NCBI GenBank assembly: GCA_003402315.1
Contig: QFXI01000010.1
Location: forward strand, 40,474-104,473
Length of the DNA stretch: 64,000 nucleotides
DNA from: Candidatus Nitrotoga sp. LAW
GTDB taxonomy: Bacteria > Pseudomonadota > Gammaproteobacteria > Burkholderiales > Gallionellaceae
Direction of reading: 5' to 3'
A model generated the notes under the pieces. The model saw only the letters and a list, made by a program, of their open reading frames with translations, was not told the DNA's origin and searched no databases. Shown here one piece after another: positions 55,737-64,000 of the stretch. Each line of letters begins with the position of its first letter. Position 1 is the stretch's first letter. The position numbers were made by a program, and so were the translations under genes.

Positions 55737-56510
55737 CTAACCGAAACGGCCTGTAATGTAATCTTCCGTTTCCTTGCGCTTAGGATTAGTAAACACCGTG
55801 CTGGTATCGCCAAATTCGATCAGGTCACCCAGATACATATAGGCGGTGTAGTCTGACACGCGCGCCGCCTGCTGCATATTGTGAGTGACGATGATAATGG
55901 TGAACTCTGCTTTCAGCTCATCGATCAGCTTTTCGATATGTGCAGTGGAAATCGGGTCTAGCGCAGAAGTAGGTTCGTCGAGTAATAATATTTGCGGTTT
56001 GACAGCGATCGCACGCGCAATGCACAAGCGCTGTTGCTGACCGCCGGAAAGTCCGGTGCCGCTCTGCTTCAGTTTATCTTTCGCCTCTGTCCAGAGCGCT
56101 GCTTTCCTCAATGCCCATTCCACGCGTTCGTCCATATCATGGCGGCTAAGGTTTTCATAAAGTTTCGCACCAAAAGCAATGTTGTCATAAATAGACATTG
56201 GGAACGGAGTAGGTTTCTGGAATACCATGCCAATCTTGGCACGGAGTGTGTTGAGATCCTGTTTTTTATCGAGAATATTTTCACCATCCAGCAAAACTTC
56301 ACCGGTAGCTTTTTGCTTTGGGTAGAGTTCATACATGCGGTTGAAGGTGCGCAGCATGGTAGATTTGCCGCAGCCTGAGGGACCAATAAAGGCGGTCACC
56401 ATTTTTTCCGGAATGGTCAGGTTGATGTCCTTAAGGGCGCGTTCCGCCCCGTAATAAAAATTTAGGTCGCGCACAACCAGCTTCGGATTAACCGTTTTTT
56501 CAACGTTCAT
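55737..56510 (-). CDS. pstB: Phosphate ABC transporter ATPase
   Basis: PstB drives high-affinity phosphate uptake. The 257-residue protein has Walker [10 protein letters not shown], signature [14 protein letters not shown] and Walker [14 protein letters not shown], in a Pst-type sequence ([16 protein letters not shown]). It is the last gene of the pstSCAB run; phoU is not next to it and does not appear in the window. It lies 12 nt after pstA. Confidence 0.97.
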   Translation of the reverse strand: MNVEKTVNPKLVVRDLNFYYGAERALKDINLTIPEKMVTAFIGPSGCGKSTMLRTFNRMYELYPKQKATGEVLLDGENILDKKQDLNTLRAKIGMVFQKPTPFPMSIYDNIAFGAKLYENLSRHDMDERVEWALRKAALWTEAKDKLKQSGTGLSGGQQQRLCIARAIAVKPQILLLDEPTSALDPISTAHIEKLIDELKAEFTIIIVTHNMQQAARVSDYTAYMYLGDLIEFGDTSTVFTNPKRKETEDYITGRFG

Positions 56511-56522
56511 CTGCCTGCATCC

Positions 56523-57368
56523 TTAATAAGTTGTTGATTTTTGGCGGAACAAGACTCGCGCCATTATATTGAGCGAGAGCACGCTGAAAGTAATGAGCAG
56601 CGCACCCGCCCAGGCGAGACTCTGCCAATCCTGGTAGGGACTCATGGCAAATTGGAAAATAACGACCGGCAGGTTGGCCATAGGCTGATTCATATCGCTG
56701 CTCCAAAATTGATTATTCAGCGAGGTAAACAAGAGCGGTGCTGTTTCCCCGCTAATGCGCGCCACTGCCAACAGCACCCCGGTAATAATGCCAGCCCGTG
56801 CCGCGCGCAACGTCACCAGGTTGATCACTTTCCATTGCGGTGCGCCCAGCGCTGCCGCCGCTTCGCGCAAGGTATTTGGCACCAGGCGCAACATATTTTC
56901 GGTGGTGCGGATGACGATCGGGATAACTAAAATGGATAATGCCAGCGCACCGGCCCAGCCGGAGAAGTGTCCAATCTTGATGACATACATTTCATAGATG
57001 AACAGACCAATCACGATAGAGGGGGCAGAAAGCAACACGTCATTAATAAAGCGCGTGGTCGGCGCCAACCAGCCACGCTGGCCAAATTCCGCCAGATAAG
57101 TTCCCGCCAGTATGCCGATAGGCGTACCTATCAGTGCGGCGAGAAAGGTCATCATCAGGCTGCCGGCAATGGCGTTGAGTAAACCGCCCGCGCTGTTGGG
57201 GGGTGGGGTCATCTGGGTAAGTACAGCCATAGACAATTGAGGTAGACCGTTTGCTAGCAGCGTCCATAAAATCCAACTCAACCAGATCAGGCCGAACAAC
57301 ATGGCCAGAGCCGAAATTCCCAGACCTATGGCATTAATCAGACGGCGGCGTGCATAGAGTGTCAGCAT
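56523..57368 (-). CDS. pstA: Phosphate ABC transporter permease PstA
   Basis: The 281-residue protein has about six membrane helices and the ABC permease EAA-type loop [24 protein letters not shown]. It pairs with PstC to form the phosphate channel. It begins 2 nt after the pstC stop, so the two are translationally coupled. The family sequence [17 protein letters not shown] at the N terminus is typical. Confidence 0.95.
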   Translation of the reverse strand: MLTLYARRRLINAIGLGISALAMLFGLIWLSWILWTLLANGLPQLSMAVLTQMTPPPNSAGGLLNAIAGSLMMTFLAALIGTPIGILAGTYLAEFGQRGWLAPTTRFINDVLLSAPSIVIGLFIYEMYVIKIGHFSGWAGALALSILVIPIVIRTTENMLRLVPNTLREAAAALGAPQWKVINLVTLRAARAGIITGVLLAVARISGETAPLLFTSLNNQFWSSDMNQPMANLPVVIFQFAMSPYQDWQSLAWAGALLITFSVLSLNIMARVLFRQKSTTY

Positions 57369-57370
57369 AA

Positions 57371-58306
57371 TTAGGTCGTGGATCCTTCGCGTTTCGTCAG
57401 CATATACAGCATATAACGTGCCAGCGACAATACGATGAAAGTGATTAAGAACAAAATGAGTCCGAGCTCGACTAGCGCTGAGGTGTATAACTTGCCCACT
57501 GCCTCATTAAATTCATTAGCCAACGCAGAAGAAATGCTATTACCCGGCATCAGTAGCGAAGCGCTCAATTCATGTGCATTGCCAATAACAAAGGTAACCG
57601 CCATGGTTTCACCCAACGCACGCCCCAGGCCGAGCATAATGCCGCCAGCCACACCGATCTTGGTGTAGGGTAACACTACATGCCACATTACTTCCCAAGT
57701 GGTAGCACCCAAGCCATAGGCAGATTCTTTAAGCAGAGTGGGAACAACCTCAAATACATCGCGCATCACCGAGGCAATAAATGGAATGACCATAATAGCC
57801 AGAATGATGCCTGCGGTGAATACACCTATGCCCATGGGAATGCCCTGAAACAAAGGTCCCAACATTGGAAGCGGACCCAATTTTTCAATGAGCCAAGGCT
57901 GGACATGGTCAGCAAACAGCGGCGCAAATACGAATAAACCCCACATGCCGTAAATAATGCTAGGGATACCAGCCAGCAGTTCGATGGCGATGCCCAGTGG
58001 ACGGCGTAGCCAGCGCGGCGATAGTTCAGTGAGAAAAAGCGCGATGCCAAAACTAACCGGGATGGCGATCAGCAATGCGATGGCAGAGGTTACCAACGTG
58101 CCAACTATCGGAACGAGCGCGCCAAACTCATCCGTGACCGGATTCCATTCCGCGCTAGCTAAAAACCGAAAACCGAATGCCTTAATGGAGGGTAGACTGC
58201 CGATTATCAACGAAACCATTATGGCAACGAGTAGCACGAGCACTGCAAATGCAGACAAGCGAGTAATATTGCGGAACAGAATGTCCAACAAATTATGGCG
58301 CTTCAT
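57371..58306 (-). CDS. pstC: Phosphate ABC transporter permease PstC
   Basis: The protein is about 311 residues from ATG 58306, which has GTGAAG 5 nt upstream; a start at 58333 adds nine residues but lacks a ribosome site. It has the PstC sequence ([22 protein letters not shown], an N-terminal helix and six further helices) and the EAA loop [22 protein letters not shown]. It is the other permease subunit of the phosphate transporter. A strong hairpin separates it from pstS upstream. Confidence 0.95.
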   Translation of the reverse strand: MKRHNLLDILFRNITRLSAFAVLVLLVAIMVSLIIGSLPSIKAFGFRFLASAEWNPVTDEFGALVPIVGTLVTSAIALLIAIPVSFGIALFLTELSPRWLRRPLGIAIELLAGIPSIIYGMWGLFVFAPLFADHVQPWLIEKLGPLPMLGPLFQGIPMGIGVFTAGIILAIMVIPFIASVMRDVFEVVPTLLKESAYGLGATTWEVMWHVVLPYTKIGVAGGIMLGLGRALGETMAVTFVIGNAHELSASLLMPGNSISSALANEFNEAVGKLYTSALVELGLILFLITFIVLSLARYMLYMLTKREGSTT

Positions 58307-58353
58307 ATGTACTTCACGTAAAAACGTCGGCATGATTTTTTAAAAGTACTCAA

Positions 58354-58382
58354 AATTTGAGGGAGCCCGGCTCCCTCAAATT
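58354..58382 (-). terminator. Perfect 13-bp hairpin between pstS and pstC (attenuator/partial terminator)
   Basis: AATTTGAGGGAGC at 58354-58366 pairs perfectly with the complement at 58370-58382 around a 3-nt loop. On the minus strand TTTTGAG follows, then TTTT a little later. It lies about 58 nt past the pstS stop. Such intercistronic hairpins after pstS lower expression of the permease genes relative to the abundant binding protein, either by partial termination or by protecting the pstS mRNA. Confidence 0.72.
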
Positions 58383-58440
58383 GTATCCAGCAAGAATTAT
58401 ATCTTGCAAACACGCGCTGCCAGAGCGCTTAAATGGACTA

Positions 58441-59487
58441 CTATTTCCAGAATGTCTTGCCCTTATTATCCTTAATCTGTGCTTTCCAGGCGGCACGCAC
58501 CAATTGCTGAACTTTTTCCGGCATGGGTACATAATCCAGAGCCTCGGCCATTTTGCCGCCACTGCCATAAGCCCAGTCGAAGAACTTTAGTACCTCTTTA
58601 GCTGTTTCAGGTTTATCTTGCGTCTTGTGCATCAAAATGAAAGTGGCACCGGTAATAGGCCAGCTTTCTTTGCCTGGTTCGTTGGTCAACAACTCATAAA
58701 AACCTGGAGCTTTTTCCCAGTCAGCGTTGGCAGCGGCAGCCTTGAACGAGGTGTCATCTGGTTTGACAAACTGACCGTCATGATTCTTTAGTTGTGCGTA
58801 AGTCATTTTATTCTGCAAAGCGTAAGCATATTCCACATACCCAATGGAATTTTTTATGCGCTGCACATAAGATGCCACGCCTTCATTGCCTTTGCCGCCA
58901 GTGCCCGCTTTCCAGGAGACTGCAGTACCTTCGCCGACCGCCGATTTCCATTCTGGGCTAACCTTGGACAGATAGTTGGTGAAAATGAAGGTGGTACCGG
59001 AACCATCGGAGCGATGTACTACGGTGATGGTTTCATTGGGCAATTTAGTGCCCACATTCAGCGCCATTAGTGCGGGGTCGTTCCACTTGGTGATCTTGCC
59101 GAGGAAAATATCGGCCAGCACCTTGCCATCCAGTTTGAGCTGCCCGGCTGCAATTCCGGTTACATTGATGACAGGCACCACACCACCCATCACTGCCGGA
59201 AATTGCATCAGTCCGTTCTTTTCCAGCTCTTCGGGTTTCAACGGCATATCTGAAGCACCAAAATCTACAGTTTTAGCGATAATTTGTTTGATGCCCCCGC
59301 CAGAGCCGATAGATTGGTAGTTCAGGTTGATACCGGTTTGGGTTTTATACGTATCTGCCCACTTGGCGTAAATTGGATAGGGGAAGGTGGCGCCTGCACC
59401 AGTAAGGTTAATGGCCGAAGCATTAACTGCTAACGACAAAGAGGCGGCAAGCCCAAATATACATAAAAAACGATTTAGTCTGGTCAT
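58441..59487 (-). CDS. pstS: Phosphate-binding periplasmic protein PstS
   Basis: The start at 59487 has GGAG 7 nt upstream and a signal peptide (FLCIFGLAASLSLAVNASA). The 348-residue product shows the PstS motifs LTGAGATFPYPIYAKWAD, GSGGGIKQI, FGASDMPLK and VHRSDGSGTTFIFTNYLS, which form the phosphate site. It is first in the pst operon and most likely the most strongly expressed member. A Pho-box-like site is in the upstream region. Confidence 0.97.
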   Translation of the reverse strand: MTRLNRFLCIFGLAASLSLAVNASAINLTGAGATFPYPIYAKWADTYKTQTGINLNYQSIGSGGGIKQIIAKTVDFGASDMPLKPEELEKNGLMQFPAVMGGVVPVINVTGIAAGQLKLDGKVLADIFLGKITKWNDPALMALNVGTKLPNETITVVHRSDGSGTTFIFTNYLSKVSPEWKSAVGEGTAVSWKAGTGGKGNEGVASYVQRIKNSIGYVEYAYALQNKMTYAQLKNHDGQFVKPDDTSFKAAAANADWEKAPGFYELLTNEPGKESWPITGATFILMHKTQDKPETAKEVLKFFDWAYGSGGKMAEALDYVPMPEKVQQLVRAAWKAQIKDNKGKTFWK

Positions 59488-59565
59488 ATTTTCTCCAAAA
59501 ATTAATTCACTACAGAGCAACTTCCCTAACTATAGCCATTTTTTATTACATAATTATTACACAGA

Positions 59566-59587
59566 CTAGCAACCTGTCGGGTATCCC
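59566..59587. repeat. Intergenic motif, copy 2 (CTAGCAACCTGTCGGG core)
   Basis: Matches the site at 2579-2600 at 18 of 22 positions and is also outside genes, upstream of pstS. See the other copy. A regulatory function cannot be ruled in or out. Confidence 0.35.
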
Positions 59588-59616
59588 CTGAAATTCCCAA
59601 GGCTATATCTTTTGCA

Positions 59617-59634
59617 CGGTCAATGTACCGTCAC
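59617..59634 (+). promoter_or_regulatory. Possible Pho-box-like direct repeat upstream of pstS
   Basis: CGGTCAA-TGTA-CCGTCAC is two 7-mers spaced by 4 bases. The two GTCA cores are 11 bp apart, as in PhoB boxes (CTGTCAT-N4-CTGTCAY). The match is 5/7 and 6/7. It is oriented on the plus strand, opposite to pstS, whereas PhoB boxes usually point along the gene, so support is weak. Confidence 0.25.
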
Positions 59635-59677
59635 ACCGGTTTTACACAGCTCAAAGAAATCAGAACTTTTATGGCCG

Positions 59678-60013
59678 TTATTTCAAAAGCACACCGCTAG
59701 CTGCTTCGACATCACGCACCGCTGACGCAGACAATAACAAATGATCGCCCACTATCTGAAAGAATACTTCGTCGCGCTTAACCATGCCCAACTCACTACG
59801 AGCACGCTCCTCTACGGCTTCAGTACCCTGCTTTAAATCGCGCACCTCAGCATCCAGCACCGCATTGCGTGTTTGAGTTTTTTGATTGATATGTTTCTGT
59901 TCCTCAACTTGGCGATCAAGATCCCAAACCTTCAACCAACCACCCTTCCCAAACCACAGCGGATACTGCACTAGCAGTAGCAACGATATCAATACCAGAG
60001 AGAGCCAGCGCAT
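59678..60013 (-). CDS. ftsB: Cell division protein FtsB
   Basis: The 111-residue protein is a bitopic divisome component: one N-terminal helix ([19 protein letters not shown]), a coiled coil ([28 protein letters not shown] heptads) and a short periplasmic part [21 protein letters not shown], which fits the FtsB/DivIC family. It links FtsL and FtsQ at the septum. It follows eno by 27 nt, the standard gammaproteobacterial and betaproteobacterial order. Confidence 0.93.
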   Translation of the reverse strand: MRWLSLVLISLLLLVQYPLWFGKGGWLKVWDLDRQVEEQKHINQKTQTRNAVLDAEVRDLKQGTEAVEERARSELGMVKRDEVFFQIVGDHLLLSASAVRDVEAASGVLLK

Positions 60014-60040
60014 CTATATAAATTAAAATCAAGCGCAAGA

Positions 60041-61327
<1,287 letters not shown>

Positions 61328-61342
61328 TCATTCCTTAATTCA

Positions 61343-63891
<2,549 letters not shown>

Positions 63892-63925
63892 TTATTGCTC
63901 TCAAAACGGGAGTTATTTTAGCCAT

Positions 63926-63965
63926 AAAACAAAAACCCTCTCACGGTGGAGAGGGTTTTTGTTTT
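63926..63965. terminator. Perfect 17-bp bidirectional terminator of the rRNA operon
   Basis: AAAACAAAAACCCTCTC pairs exactly with its complement GAGAGGGTTTTTGTTTT around a 6-nt loop. Both strands carry a T-rich run after the G/C stem, so it can terminate in either direction. On the minus strand it lies just after the 5S rRNA 3' end. Confidence 0.93.
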
Positions 63966-63972
63966 ATAAGGA

Positions 63973-64000
63973 GTCTGACGATGACCTACTTTCACATACG
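63973..64000 (-). rRNA. rrf: 5S ribosomal RNA, 3' end (partial)
   Basis: The reverse complement reads GTGAAAGTAGGTCATCGTC and ends in AGAC, the typical 3' part of a betaproteobacterial 5S rRNA (helix I/II side). Only about 28 nt are inside the window. A perfect terminator directly downstream supports the end of an rRNA operon transcribed on the minus strand. Confidence 0.82.

Overview
The window looks like a chromosomal segment of a betaproteobacterium, most likely Nitrosomonadales (Gallionellaceae or a relative). The order ftsB-eno-kdsA-pyrG, the aspartate-oxidase and glutamine-dependent NAD synthetase genes, the complete pst operon and the 3' end of a betaproteobacterial-type 5S rRNA support this. 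The lineage is my inference; no marker gene in the window fixes the genus.

Layout. Positions 1-5.3 kb: the tail of an FGE/SUMF1-like gene, a LemA-TPM-TPM operon, a DUF4399 secreted protein and nadB. Positions 5.5-39.8 kb: a large polysaccharide locus. It opens with a HAD-UbiA fusion, a small EamA/SMR-like membrane protein and a GT-C-like membrane protein. Two MBOAT/SGNH O-acylation pairs follow, flanking an asparagine-synthetase-like gene and a sulfotransferase. After these come a NodB-like protein, seven GT2 domain proteins (one fused to a membrane region and a sulfatase-superfamily domain), four GT4 proteins, a polysaccharide deacetylase, a methyltransferase and a Wzm/Wzt ABC exporter. The Wzt gene is present as one full copy and two 5' fragments. 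A toxin-antitoxin pair sits between the full copy and one fragment, and the permease and a secreted metalloprotease pair sit between the two fragments. One fragment is joined to the 3' end of lysS.

Positions 40.4-48.1 kb: a two-gene secreted M10-type metalloprotease module, the lysS/wzt relic, a J-domain plus Sel1-repeat operon and two more secreted Sel1-repeat proteins. Positions 48.4-64 kb: ordinary core genes. These are mtnP-aldolase-apt-mtnA (which fits the DHAP-type methylthioadenosine/5'-deoxyadenosine salvage shunt), nadE, glnB, an SH3 lipoprotein, fabI, pstSCAB with a strong hairpin between pstS and pstC, ftsB, eno, kdsA, pyrG, a perfect rRNA terminator and the partial 5S rRNA.

How the parts may work together: the polysaccharide locus probably builds a lipid-linked glycan in the cytoplasm, decorates it with sulfate, acyl and methyl groups and possibly amides, and exports it by Wzm/Wzt. 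The HAD-UbiA/SMR/GT-C trio at its left end could add a pentose from a polyprenyl-phosphate donor on the periplasmic side. No initiating glycosyl-1-phosphate transferase, Wzy, Wzx or exosortase is visible, so the locus may depend on genes elsewhere.
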